Assembly (NCBI RefSeq): GCF_028858535.1
Contig: NZ_JAPMOU010000004.1
Coordinates: forward strand, 85,473 to 149,472
Direction: 5' to 3'
DNA from: Spartinivicinus poritis
GTDB lineage: Bacteria > Pseudomonadota > Gammaproteobacteria > Pseudomonadales > Zooshikellaceae
DNA: 64,000 bases
In this document: piece by piece, positions 46,827 through 56,179 of the stretch
How the letters are laid out: every line of letters starts with the position of its first letter
Position numbering within the stretch: position 1 is the stretch's first letter
Notes under the pieces: model-generated
What the model was told of the DNA's origin: nothing
The model's input: only the letters and a program-made list of their open reading frames with translations
Databases searched by the model: none
Translations under genes and position numbers: made by a program

Positions 46827-46843
46827 ATGTTATATCATAACAT
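46827..46843. promoter_or_regulatory. Zur-box palindrome upstream of the zur-nicO unit
   Basis: ATGTTAT-ATC-ATAACAT, the same perfect 7-3-7 palindrome as at 43359, starting 72 bp before the regulator start on the minus strand. Suggests autoregulation of the regulator-transporter unit by zinc status. Confidence 0.7.
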
Positions 46844-47026
46844 TTATTTGCAAAACTAAAAGTAACTACTGGTCTTGTTTAGTGACTGCTCTGTCGTACT
46901 TTCAAGAAAAACTGTGCTCGCCCACATAAAAAGGTCAAAACTGTTGTTTTTATCTATGAAATGATCGTTTTTTTGCGTTGAGTGTACGCTATCTATACTC
47001 CGAAGACATACCTATAAGATCCGAGA

Positions 47027-47105
47027 ATAATGACTCAGAAATGGCACTGCGTTTAATAAACATAGCTATAAGAGACACACCTGAGACAGCGCCAAGTGAA
47101 ACATT
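47027..47105 (+). pseudogene. Relic of a second secreted deiminase-like gene
   Basis: The plus strand reads DSEMALRLINIAIRDTPETA, closely matching DPEITLRLVNITIRNTPETD from the 41365-43233 protein (about residues 470-490), and the DNA is similar over about 70 bases. Nothing else of the gene is recognisable nearby, so it is the stump of a paralogue or of a partial duplication. Confidence 0.7.
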
Positions 47106-47210
47106 CACACTCCAAGCACCACTAGACCTGTCGCACAAATACAGTACACAGTGACTGTGTGAGTAAACTTTACATGTAAAGACCAAGCATGCTCTTCAGG
47201 CAGGATAACT

Positions 47211-47405
47211 CTAATACCAATCTTTTACAGTATACCTATCTAATATTTTTTTCAGTTCGCCATTTTTTCTCATTTTAACTACTGAGCTATCAAAAATGTC
47301 AATAAGTGTATTTACATTTTTATACTATGGAGAAAAACCAGCAATAATAACTACTACCTGAAATATATCCTCATTATACGAATAGCATTTTTTTAAATGC
47401 TTTAT
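47211..47405 (-). pseudogene. Relic of a family-3 solute-binding protein
   Basis: The minus strand gives YSYNEDIFQVVVIIAGFSP, a stop, then YKNVNTLIDIFDSSVVKMRK and NGELKKILDRYTVKDWY-stop. The closing helix (R-xx-G-x-L-x-x-I-L-x-xY) is typical of the C-terminus of SBP_bac_3 proteins such as that at 62385. A nonsense codon and missing N-terminus mark it as decayed. Confidence 0.6.
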
Positions 47406-47632
47406 TGTACCATTCCTAGTATAGCCACCCTACGACTAACCTGCTTGGTAGCATCAGTACGCATATGGTCTTATGGGTTTTTCTTGTTTTTATTTCCATA
47501 GTCCTTTACTCATATTTTAACCACAAAACTACCGTTTAATTATATATTAAAAATACAATTTTATTTAGCATACACTTTATGCAACAATAGCCGCCTCTCG
47601 CTATCATTAACATTACTTTACGCAGTATCACA

Positions 47633-48364
47633 ATGAAGAATACGATATCATACTTAGCATTAGTATCCTTAATTCTTACAGGCTGTACCTATACCAATTA
47701 TTCGTTAGATACCGCCAGACAAGCAAAAGTAGGCTGGAAGTATTCATACTCTTCACCGGTTATCACATACGTCAAACAAGCTAGTTTGCAAAATAACAAA
47801 CTGCTTTCTCTGTGTTTTACAGCTAAAGACAGTGATAACCATTCTCAACGAGAGTTTACCTACACAATCGATTTAGCTGAGTCTAATATTAAAAACAATA
47901 GCAATGTAAAGAGTGATTTTTTCACCATTTATGAAATGAACAACCTAGAATTTTCTGAAGGTTGTAAAATTGCTGTCGATGATGAGAATAAAATTCCTGT
48001 TTTAGAAACTGCACCTAAAAAGCTAAATCAACTCACTAAAAACCTTAATAAAACAACTTTATATCTGGTTAAGAAAAGCAATCCGCGATATAACTACCTG
48101 GCACTAAGCTCTTCTAAACCAATTATTCATGATTACGAAACCGTTTTATTACAAGTCAAAAAACTAAAAAAAATTAATGGTATTTCTGTAGACAAAGAAA
48201 TTTTGTGGTATGCAGCTGTGCCGTTTGCTGCACTTGCAGATACAGCTACAGCACTAGGGTTTATAGTAATGGGTATCTGTTCTGATGCAGCCTCTACAAC
48301 AAGCAGTTTTACTGAAGATGACCCTAGACTTAAAGACAATTACACTTGTTTAGGCGGCTTTTAA
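47633..48364 (+). CDS. Lipoprotein of unknown function
   Basis: 243 residues. A lipoprotein signal ends in the lipobox LTGC (Cys18); Thr follows the Cys, so outer-membrane sorting is expected. The mature part is polar; a hydrophobic stretch near 195-215 (LWYAAVPFAALADTATALGF) may insert in the membrane. No recognised family. Confidence 0.7.
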   Translation: MKNTISYLALVSLILTGCTYTNYSLDTARQAKVGWKYSYSSPVITYVKQASLQNNKLLSLCFTAKDSDNHSQREFTYTIDLAESNIKNNSNVKSDFFTIYEMNNLEFSEGCKIAVDDENKIPVLETAPKKLNQLTKNLNKTTLYLVKKSNPRYNYLALSSSKPIIHDYETVLLQVKKLKKINGISVDKEILWYAAVPFAALADTATALGFIVMGICSDAASTTSSFTEDDPRLKDNYTCLGGF

Positions 48365-48427
48365 CTGTCGTTCAATGTGTGCCTTTGAAAGGGCAAATTC
48401 AAAAGCACACATAAAATATTATTCAGA

Positions 48428-49648
48428 CTAACTCAACTGCTGTATATCATGTTCAGTTAAGCCTAATAAATATAGAATAGCATCCAACCCTAAATAAGAA
48501 ATAGCATGTTTGGCAGAAGCTTTAACTAAAGGCTTCGCTTGAAAGGCCACGCCCATCCCTGCAATCCCTAACATGGGTAAGTCATTGGCTCCATCACCTA
48601 CGGCAATGACTTGCTCAAGACTAACTCCCTCTTGCTCAGCCAGCATTGTTAATAACTCTGCTTTGCGCTGACCATCAACCACAGTACCCTTTACCTCTCC
48701 AGTAACTTTGCCATCGATAATATCCAGCTGATTTGCATATACATAGTCTATCCCTAACCGTTGCTGCAAATATTGAGCGAAATAGGTAAAACCACCAGAT
48801 AAAATTGCCGTTTTAAAGCCTAACCGTTTTAGTGTACTGATTAGCTTTTCAGCACCTGGGGTAATCGGCAAACGTTGTGCTATTTCGCTCAGCACCAACT
48901 CATCAAGCCCTTTTAATAATGCCATCCGCTGCCGAAAGCTTTCATTAAAATCTAATTCTCCTTGCATGGCACGTTCAGTGATAGCGGCAACTTGCTCACC
49001 AATACCTGCGGCTTTTGCTAGCTCATCAATCACCTCTGTTTGAATAAGGGTGGAGTCCATATCAAAAGCAATTAAGCGATGGCAACGACGAAAAATAGAG
49101 TCTTCCTGAACAGCAAGATCAACTCCTTGTTCACTGCTAATATGCAGCAACTGTTCACGAAACTGAATCAGGTTACCAGGCCTACCTCTTAATCTTAATT
49201 CAAAGCAAGTAATTTGGTCATTATTCTCACTATTGATTGGTTGCCGTTGAGATAATCGTTTAATATGACTAACCGTTAAACCATGCTGACTTACTTCTGC
49301 TATTACATCAGCTAGTACTTTGCCGTTAACTTCAGGCGCCAGAAGTGTAACCAAATAATGTTCTGGTGTTTTATCTTGCAACCATGCCTGATAGTCTTGC
49401 TTATCCAGCTCACGATAACTCATATGGGCTTGCCAAACTTCTTCAATAGGTTGCAGGCGCTCAGCAAGGTCAAACTCCGTGAAAGCTGGGGGTACTTGTA
49501 ATAACAGTGTAAGCGCAACCTGATCTTGAGTTTGCATTTGCCCCAAATCCAACACCTTAATGGCTTCATCGGCCAAGTGCTTCATTAAGCTAGGCAAAAT
49601 ATCTACTTTATTTTCGCCAGCCACTGTTAATATTAATAGATTTGCCAT
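48428..49648 (-). CDS. serB: Phosphoserine phosphatase
   Basis: 406 residues, longer than E. coli SerB because of an N-terminal regulatory region of about 180 residues with ACT-like folds. The HAD phosphatase part has DMDSTL (nucleophile), LSGGFTYF (motif II) and AVGDGANDLPML (motif IV). It makes L-serine from 3-phosphoserine in the cytoplasm. In P. aeruginosa it lies directly beside fimX; here about 7.4 kb of accessory genes separate them. Confidence 0.96.
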   Translation of the reverse strand: MANLLILTVAGENKVDILPSLMKHLADEAIKVLDLGQMQTQDQVALTLLLQVPPAFTEFDLAERLQPIEEVWQAHMSYRELDKQDYQAWLQDKTPEHYLVTLLAPEVNGKVLADVIAEVSQHGLTVSHIKRLSQRQPINSENNDQITCFELRLRGRPGNLIQFREQLLHISSEQGVDLAVQEDSIFRRCHRLIAFDMDSTLIQTEVIDELAKAAGIGEQVAAITERAMQGELDFNESFRQRMALLKGLDELVLSEIAQRLPITPGAEKLISTLKRLGFKTAILSGGFTYFAQYLQQRLGIDYVYANQLDIIDGKVTGEVKGTVVDGQRKAELLTMLAEQEGVSLEQVIAVGDGANDLPMLGIAGMGVAFQAKPLVKASAKHAISYLGLDAILYLLGLTEHDIQQLS

Positions 49649-50014
49649 GCTACAAGCCTTTACTCAGTTAATATGCCAGGTATTGCTTTTACAACTCGGT
49701 AGTAAGTACCCAATTACATTTAAGCAGCACATTTTAACGTCAAATTTCTTAAAGGAAACCTCTAATTAGCTATTATAACTCATGGCTTGGAGTCAAGATT
49801 GCCAAATATACCAATAATACATATACTGCTTTATTTTTTACTGGTCGTGCTAGTGGTGCATATACGGAAACCAGGTAGTAGCCTTCAAAAGCATTTTTGT
49901 AGGCGTAGCAGGCCTACATCAAGAAAAAGTAACACAACCAGAGAATAAATGGAGAAGAAGTTGTTACCTTATTTTACCCATAGACCACTAGCTTAAATTA
50001 TACGGATGTAAACA
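49649..50014. other. Intergenic region upstream of serB and the phytase-like gene
   Basis: 366 bp between divergent genes. I see no gene, strong hairpin or clear operator; it must hold both promoters. Confidence 0.4.
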
Positions 50015-51334
50015 ATGCAACAAACAGCTTTAGGACTTGTATTTTTTGTTAGCGTTGTAGCTATTCTACAAGTTCAAGTGTGCCAGCAAGCACAAGCAAG
50101 CTACATTGACCAGGTTGTTAAAATACCCGATAAGTCAGTTACTATTAAACATAATAATGGCCAAACAACTATCCAGTTGTACCAAGAACATGGTAGTGGT
50201 GCCTATTATGACTTTACCACCCAGAGTTTATACACTGTCAGCGACCATGGCCCAAATATCAAGTGCAAATATACCAGAGCATTTTTCGGTTCAGCGAGCT
50301 TTTGCTCTAAAGGGCGAGTTGTTCTAAACCCTGATTTCCAACCTGCTATTTTTCAATGGAAATATGATAGCGTACAAAATGAGTTCAATTTAGAAAAAAA
50401 AATTCCCATCTTAACCCGCTACGGTACTCATGCCTTAGGCTTACCACTACCAAGCTCCAAACCCCACAAGTTAATTGATGGGAACCGCCGCCCTATCCCT
50501 ATTTCCACTAAAGGTATTGATCCAGAGTCTATTATTAAATTGCACAATGGCAGTTTTTATATTTCCGATGAGTATGGTCCTTCACTACTTCACCTTGATA
50601 AGGATGGCCGCATTCTCACTCGCTATGTGCCTGCTGGCGCAACCAACTTTATAGAAGATGAAGAAATTCCAGTGGTTGGCTTACTACCTGGTATTTTACA
50701 CAAGCTTAAACCAGGGAGAGGCATTGAAGGCATCGCTATTAGCCCTGATAATCGATGGTTATTTTTTATCCAACAAAGCCCTCTTGCCAATCCTAATAAA
50801 AAAACTTACGAACAGTCTCGCTGGGTAAGGCTATTTAAAGCTCGCTTAAATAAAAATGGTTCCATTCAACAAGTGGTTAATGAATATATTTATCCTTTGG
50901 ATATTCCTGCGACTTTTATGAGCAAAGATAAAACTCGAGGAGATTTTAGCGTTGAGCAGGATGATGTAAAAGCGAGCGACTTAGCTGCCTTAAGTAATGA
51001 TACCTTATTAGTACTAGAGCGTATTTACATTACTACCAAGATTTACCGGGTTAACCTAAACCAAGCGACTGATATCTTAAACACCCAATGGGATGATGTA
51101 GCGCAAACACCCAGCTTAGAGCAACTAGACTACCTAAACCGCTTTGATCTCAGCCCAGTAAAAAAACACAAAGTATGGAGTACGCTAGATACCTCTGATA
51201 AGCAATATCCAGGAAAAATAGAGGGAATGACTCTAATTAATAAAAATCGTTTACTATTGACCAATGATAATGACTCAGGAATTTACGGTACACACACACA
51301 CTTTTTTTCAGTCGATGCTCCACTTTGGAAGTAA
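50015..51334 (+). CDS. Exported esterase-like protein of the phytase family
   Basis: 439 residues, signal peptide about 1-28. The mature part has the repeating beta-strand pattern of the esterase-like activity of phytase domain (PF13449): YTVSDHGPN, GIDPESIIKLHNGSFYISDE, GRGIEGIAISPDNRWLFF and GKIEGMTLINKNRLLLTNDN. The acidic residues in these blades would bind calcium or phosphate. A periplasmic phosphoesterase-like role is likely; phytate itself is not proven as a substrate. Confidence 0.85.
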   Translation: MQQTALGLVFFVSVVAILQVQVCQQAQASYIDQVVKIPDKSVTIKHNNGQTTIQLYQEHGSGAYYDFTTQSLYTVSDHGPNIKCKYTRAFFGSASFCSKGRVVLNPDFQPAIFQWKYDSVQNEFNLEKKIPILTRYGTHALGLPLPSSKPHKLIDGNRRPIPISTKGIDPESIIKLHNGSFYISDEYGPSLLHLDKDGRILTRYVPAGATNFIEDEEIPVVGLLPGILHKLKPGRGIEGIAISPDNRWLFFIQQSPLANPNKKTYEQSRWVRLFKARLNKNGSIQQVVNEYIYPLDIPATFMSKDKTRGDFSVEQDDVKASDLAALSNDTLLVLERIYITTKIYRVNLNQATDILNTQWDDVAQTPSLEQLDYLNRFDLSPVKKHKVWSTLDTSDKQYPGKIEGMTLINKNRLLLTNDNDSGIYGTHTHFFSVDAPLWK

Positions 51335-51357
51335 TTAAGGGCATCTCTAATAATTAA

Positions 51358-52317
51358 TTATGAGGCAGTGTATAAGGTACTTCTATTTCGTCCACCTTCT
51401 TTAGACTGGTAAAGTGCCTGATCTGCTGCTTCAATCCATTCTTTTATGCTGGTAATCTTTTCACTAATTTCTGCTAGCCCTAAACTAATAGTAAACGGAA
51501 TAGTGTGTTCATGATGAGCAACTGGCGACTCACTGATTTTTTTACGTAACCGCTCAGCGAAATACATTCCGTCTTCAGCCTTAGTATTCACTAAAATAGC
51601 TCCATATTCTTCGCCACCATAGCGTCCTGTAATATCTGATGTTCGCTGATTTTCTTGAAGCAGTTTAGCAACAGTCTTAATAACTTCATCACCCGCCTGG
51701 TGACCATAAGTGTCGTTTACCTTTTTAAAGTGATCAATATCAAACATTACCAGGGTAGATTTCTGTTTGGTACGCAAATAACGGTGAAATTCCCTAACCA
51801 GGCACTCCTCCCAGAAGCCCCTGTTAAATAACCCGGTTAAACGGTCTGTTCGACTCATTACCTCTAATTGGGAATTCGCTTGCTCCATGCCTTTCTTATT
51901 AACAGCAATATCCGTTACATCATAAATTAAGATACAAATATGGTTTACCGTACCATCAGCTGACATTAATGGGTTGATTGTTAGATTTTGGTACATGAAC
52001 TCTTCGGTACCAGTAATTGGCCTGAAGTTTTTAAAACGAAAAATAAATGGACGCTGTTCCCAGGTAGAAAATGTTTTATTTTTTAACAAAAATACCGACT
52101 CAGTTTTACGCAAAAACCAGTCTTTAGGGATTTCTCCAAACAAATCAAATACATTTTCCCCCCTTACTTCTAGCGCATTTTTGCCACTATGATTCTCCAT
52201 AAAGCTGTTCCAGATTTGAATTTTATAGTCTCTATCCACTACCACTAAGCCTACTTCAATATCCTGAAGCATCCCCATCATCCAGTGCAGCTCTTTGAAA
52301 CCAGTATCTACAGCCAT
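51358..52317 (-). CDS. PAS-GGDEF diguanylate cyclase
   Basis: About 319 residues: a PAS domain (about 10-120, with a redox- or ligand-sensing look), then a GGDEF domain with RYGGEEYGAILV as the active loop. GGEEY replaces the usual GGEEF, which is tolerated in active enzymes. DRLTGLFNRGFWEE and DIDHFKKVNDTYGH are canonical. I prefer the ATG at 52317 with GAGG 6 bases upstream; a TTG at 52329 is less likely. It follows the response regulator gene by a few bases, so the two are co-translated. Confidence 0.92.
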   Translation of the reverse strand: MAVDTGFKELHWMMGMLQDIEVGLVVVDRDYKIQIWNSFMENHSGKNALEVRGENVFDLFGEIPKDWFLRKTESVFLLKNKTFSTWEQRPFIFRFKNFRPITGTEEFMYQNLTINPLMSADGTVNHICILIYDVTDIAVNKKGMEQANSQLEVMSRTDRLTGLFNRGFWEECLVREFHRYLRTKQKSTLVMFDIDHFKKVNDTYGHQAGDEVIKTVAKLLQENQRTSDITGRYGGEEYGAILVNTKAEDGMYFAERLRKKISESPVAHHEHTIPFTISLGLAEISEKITSIKEWIEAADQALYQSKEGGRNRSTLYTAS

Positions 52318-52325
52318 TACTAACC

Positions 52326-53342
52326 TCAAGTTAATAGATAAGAAATTTTTTCTCGTAAGGCTTTCATTGAGTCATCAGTAAGTAGCAATAGCAAATCACA
52401 GCTAATATTATAATTCTCAATGCTATAACATAGTTCGATGGCTAGTGTTTGCTTCCATTGCCATACCCCTTGGCTCAACAATTTTGAAACGTCAACATGC
52501 TGTCCAAGCACTATGGGGTGGCCTTGACTAAACGCAATATCCAACTGTTCTGCAATACCTTTAATGCAAGCACCAATTAAAATATTGGCGACTTCCATTA
52601 CTAATTCCAGCTCAATGGTTTGGGTTAACTCACCCTCATAGTGAAGTAACTTGGCCATGTCTTCAAACGACGAGTCATAAAACAACAGCAAGGCTTCACC
52701 GGCAATACCAGAGCCAATAAAACCCTGACAGACAGCCGAAAAGGTATCATTACCCTCAGAGGTTTGCAGCGCCATTTGTAGCTCAGTTACCTCTAACATA
52801 TTTACTTTTGGCACTGGCAATAAGATAAATACATTCAATAGCTTTGCTAATAATGCAGCAGCCTGTCCCATGGCCACATTAGCAATTTCCTGATAACAGT
52901 CTAATTCACCAATGCTTGCATTTAGCTCTTGAATTTGGGCTTGATGGGTTTTAATAATGGTACTGTCGTTGGCGGCAGCATAGAGACCATAGCGTTTTAA
53001 TATAGCCTCTATGTCATCAGGGGTGACCGGCTTTTTTATAAATTCTATTGCACCTAATTGTAAAACACGCTTGCGCGCATCTTCTTGAATATCACCAGAT
53101 ACGACTATTGTCATTACATCAAGATTATTCTTCTTTATTTCGCTAAGTACCTCATAGCCATCCATAACAGGCATGTTGAGGTCTAGAAATAACACTTCTC
53201 CTTTGCCACTAACAAGTGCTTCCATGCCTTCCTGGCCATGTTTAGCAAAGGAAACTTCAACATCCCATTCTTCAGGAAGGGCCCGTGCCATTTGCTTTCG
53301 CGCAACTGTGGAATCATCACAGATTAAAACATGTGTAGACAT
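52326..53342 (-). CDS. Response regulator with CheX/CheC-like output domain
   Basis: About 338 residues from ATG at 53342 (MSTHVLICDDSTVARKQMAR); an upstream ATG at 53390 adds 16 residues that do not belong to the REC fold. The receiver has the phospho-acceptor in LFLDLNMPVMDGYE and the conserved Lys in FIKKPVTP. Residues about 150-335 resemble CheX/CheC phosphatase-type domains (LELVMEVANILIGACIKGIA). With the adjoining diguanylate cyclase it probably forms a signalling pair linking a phosphorelay to cyclic di-GMP. Confidence 0.85.
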   Translation of the reverse strand: MSTHVLICDDSTVARKQMARALPEEWDVEVSFAKHGQEGMEALVSGKGEVLFLDLNMPVMDGYEVLSEIKKNNLDVMTIVVSGDIQEDARKRVLQLGAIEFIKKPVTPDDIEAILKRYGLYAAANDSTIIKTHQAQIQELNASIGELDCYQEIANVAMGQAAALLAKLLNVFILLPVPKVNMLEVTELQMALQTSEGNDTFSAVCQGFIGSGIAGEALLLFYDSSFEDMAKLLHYEGELTQTIELELVMEVANILIGACIKGIAEQLDIAFSQGHPIVLGQHVDVSKLLSQGVWQWKQTLAIELCYSIENYNISCDLLLLLTDDSMKALREKISYLLT

Positions 53343-53516
53343 TGTTCTTAGTATGCGTTTAATGAAACTACTTGTGATTCCTATAGCCAATATAAAAGAT
53401 ATAGTTAAGCAATCACTTCATGTTTATTAATTAAAGATTAGACTAACCAGTAACGCGAATTTATTTCAACATTCTGTCTAGTAAAGAAAAAATATTCGAA
53501 AAGAATAGCATAAGCG

Positions 53517-53547
53517 GTTAAGGCAGGGTCAATAACACTGCCTTAAC
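53517..53547. terminator. Hairpin at the end of the small membrane-protein gene
   Basis: GTTAAGGCAG pairs perfectly with CTGCCTTAAC around an 11-base loop and touches the stop codon of the small minus-strand gene. No strong U-run. Confidence 0.55.
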
Positions 53548-53711
53548 TATTTAGAGTGGGTTCGAGCAAACCATAACATGCCCCCACCAACAGCCAACAT
53601 AAAAATAGCCACTAGGTTAAATAGTCCCATCTCAGAACTATTACTTTGTAAACTGGCCATTGATTGCGACATAGCAACTAATAAAAAACTAAAGCCTAAT
53701 AACTCATCCAT
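53547..53711 (-). CDS. Small membrane protein, 54 residues
   Basis: Starts MDELLGFSFLLVAMSQSMAS and contains a second hydrophobic segment FNLVAIFMLAVGGGMLWFAR, ending THSK: two possible membrane helices. It is flanked by a terminator-like hairpin directly after the stop. No good Shine-Dalgarno sequence is visible and I recognise no family. Codon use and the two hydrophobic segments make a real gene plausible but unproven. Confidence 0.5.
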   Translation of the reverse strand: MDELLGFSFLLVAMSQSMASLQSNSSEMGLFNLVAIFMLAVGGGMLWFARTHSK

Positions 53712-54248
53712 AGTTGTAAGACATTATCTGTATAAAAATCCAATTTTAATAGCAATCTGTATTAAATAAAATATTTTTAAATGAATAAATTAGACAAAAG
53801 AATTAACACCCACTTGAAACAAGTGTATTAATCGAACCATATACTAAGCTCCAAAGCTCACGTTTTATCGAATCTTAAACGTTTAAGCTACTAACTATAA
53901 TCGGCTCTTTACCTGATACAGCTGTAAGTATTTTCCACAGGATTAGCGACCGACAACTGGTAAGAAAGTAAAACAAAATTATTTAGCTAACGGGTTGCTG
54001 ACTACATTATAAGTTACTCTCTCAGCTGCCTTAGTTTCCAGCGAGCTGACTTACGCCAACTTTAATGAGAATAATTATTATTTAAGCCAACATGAATTGT
54101 TTTTTTATGTTTAAGCCCACCCCCAGTTTCAAACCAAAAAACAACGGAAGTGAATTTGGCAGCAACCTGATGATCCACTCTTTATTACCAGCCCACAGTT
54201 CCGTAGACTACCAGCCAAAGAATATGATTATTAATCCAGGAGTGTCTC
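53712..54248. other. Intergenic region upstream of ilvD
   Basis: 537 bp without a convincing gene; short frames overlap the ilvD start and lack support. ilvD itself has AGGAG 8 bases before its ATG. Confidence 0.4.
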
Positions 54249-56099
54249 ATGCCAGTTTATCGTTCACGCACCTCAACCCACGGGAGAAATATGGCAGGCG
54301 CCAGAGCCCTGTGGCGTGCTACTGGGATGAAAGATGATGACTTTAAAAAGCCTATTATCGCTATTGCCAATTCATTCACCCAGTTTGTACCTGGCCACGT
54401 TCATTTAAAAGATCTTGGTCAACTGGTAGCCAGAGAAATTGAGCAGGCTGGTGGCGTAGCTAAAGAGTTTAATACCATTGCCGTCGATGATGGAATCGCT
54501 ATGGGCCATGATGGCATGTTATATAGCTTGCCTTCCCGAGAGCTCATTGCTGATGCAGTGGAGTATATGTGTAATGCCCATTGTGCTGACGCATTAGTTT
54601 GTATTTCCAACTGCGATAAAATCACTCCTGGTATGCTGATGGCGTCACTACGCCTAAACATCCCTACTATTTTTGTGTCTGGCGGCCCAATGGAAGCAGG
54701 TAAAACCAAGCTAGCAGGCCAAGAATTAAAGCTGGATTTAGTTGATGCTATGGTTGCCGCCGCTGATCCTACAGTATCTGACCAGGATGCTGACACCTAC
54801 GAACGTAGCGCCTGCCCGACTTGTGGCTCTTGCTCTGGGATGTTCACAGCCAACTCTATGAACTGCTTAACTGAAGCATTAGGCCTATCTTTACCAGGCA
54901 ATGGCAGCTTGTTAGCCACCCATGCTGATAGAGAGCAGTTATTCCTCACCGCAGGCCGCCGCATTGTTGAAATCACCAAGCAGTATTATGAGCAAGACGA
55001 CGAGTCTGTTTTGCCAAGAAACGTAGCTAGCTTTAAAGCATTTGAAAATGCCATGACACTGGATATTGCTATGGGTGGTTCCACGAATACCATTCTGCAC
55101 TTATTAGCTGCGGCCCAGGAAGGAGAAGTTAACTTTACCCTGGAAGATATCGACCGTCTGTCTCGCAAAGTACCTCACTTGTGTAAAGTAGCGCCTGCTA
55201 CTCATCAGTACCACATGGAAGATGTACATCGTGCAGGTGGTGTATTTGGTATTTTAGGTGAGCTTGCCCGTGGCGGGTTATTGCATACAGATATTCCCAC
55301 AGTCCATAGCAACAGTATGGCTGAAGCAATCGCCAAATGGGATATCACCCAAACCACTGATGAGCAAGTGCATACCCTGTATAAAGCAGGACCTGCTGGT
55401 ATTCCCACCCAACAAGCATTTAGCCAAAGTACCCGCTGGCCATCATTAGATGATGACCGGGCAAACGGTTGTATTCGCAGTTTAGACCATGCCTTTTCCA
55501 CTGAAGGTGGGCTAGCTGTTTTATACGGCAACATTGCTGAAAATGGCTGTATTGTAAAAACGGCAGGTGTTGACGAAAGTATTTGGGTATTTGAAGGACC
55601 TGCTCGTATCTACGAAAGCCAAGATGCAGCCGTAAGAGGTATTTTGGAAGATGAAGTACAAGCGGGCGAAGTAGTTATTATCCGTTATGAAGGCCCCAAA
55701 GGCGGACCAGGTATGCAAGAAATGTTGTACCCAACCAGTTATTTAAAATCTAAAGGGTTAGGTAAACAATGTGCCCTGCTAACGGATGGCCGCTTCTCTG
55801 GCGGTACTTCCGGATTATCCATTGGTCATGCGTCACCAGAAGCAGCCGAAGGTGGTGCGATTGGTTTGGTAGAAAATGGTGACAAAATCAGAATTGATAT
55901 CCCCAATCGCAGCATTGAACTGTTAGTGGATAATAAAGAACTGGCAAATCGCCGTCGCACCATGGACGCCAAAGGTAAATTAGCCTGGAAGCCTGCTCAT
56001 CCAAGACAACGTCGTGTCAGCACTGCATTAAAAGCCTATGCAGCATTGGCTACCAGTGCAGATAAAGGTGGTGTTAGAAACTTAGATCAACTGGATTAG
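54249..56099 (+). CDS. ilvD: Dihydroxy-acid dehydratase
   Basis: 616 residues, an Fe-S enzyme that makes the 2-oxo acids for valine, isoleucine and leucine. Landmarks are [33 protein letters not shown] (cluster Cys residues), [12 protein letters not shown] and [14 protein letters not shown] near the end. Length is standard. It stands alone rather than in an ilvGMEDA-type operon. Confidence 0.98.
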   Translation: MPVYRSRTSTHGRNMAGARALWRATGMKDDDFKKPIIAIANSFTQFVPGHVHLKDLGQLVAREIEQAGGVAKEFNTIAVDDGIAMGHDGMLYSLPSRELIADAVEYMCNAHCADALVCISNCDKITPGMLMASLRLNIPTIFVSGGPMEAGKTKLAGQELKLDLVDAMVAAADPTVSDQDADTYERSACPTCGSCSGMFTANSMNCLTEALGLSLPGNGSLLATHADREQLFLTAGRRIVEITKQYYEQDDESVLPRNVASFKAFENAMTLDIAMGGSTNTILHLLAAAQEGEVNFTLEDIDRLSRKVPHLCKVAPATHQYHMEDVHRAGGVFGILGELARGGLLHTDIPTVHSNSMAEAIAKWDITQTTDEQVHTLYKAGPAGIPTQQAFSQSTRWPSLDDDRANGCIRSLDHAFSTEGGLAVLYGNIAENGCIVKTAGVDESIWVFEGPARIYESQDAAVRGILEDEVQAGEVVIIRYEGPKGGPGMQEMLYPTSYLKSKGLGKQCALLTDGRFSGGTSGLSIGHASPEAAEGGAIGLVENGDKIRIDIPNRSIELLVDNKELANRRRTMDAKGKLAWKPAHPRQRRVSTALKAYAALATSADKGGVRNLDQLD

Positions 56100-56119
56100 A
56101 TACTCATTATTTGTTAATC

Positions 56120-56157
56120 AAAAAGTGCTTGTTAGTAATAATCAACAAGCACTTTTT
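56120..56157. terminator. Terminator between ilvD and the PEP-CTERM gene
   Basis: AAAAAGTGCTTGTT pairs with AACAAGCACTTTTT around a 10-base loop; A and T runs on both sides suit the two convergent genes. Confidence 0.88.
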
Positions 56158-56179
56158 ATAAAGAGCTTCTTAAATAAAG

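Noticed and set aside
53578..53769. Plus-strand 63-codon frame upstream of ilvD
   Set aside because: It lies opposite the better-supported 54-residue minus-strand gene and has no ribosome-binding site.
54092..54337. 81-codon frame overlapping the start of ilvD
   Set aside because: Out of frame with ilvD, no supporting signals, and most of its end is ilvD coding sequence.
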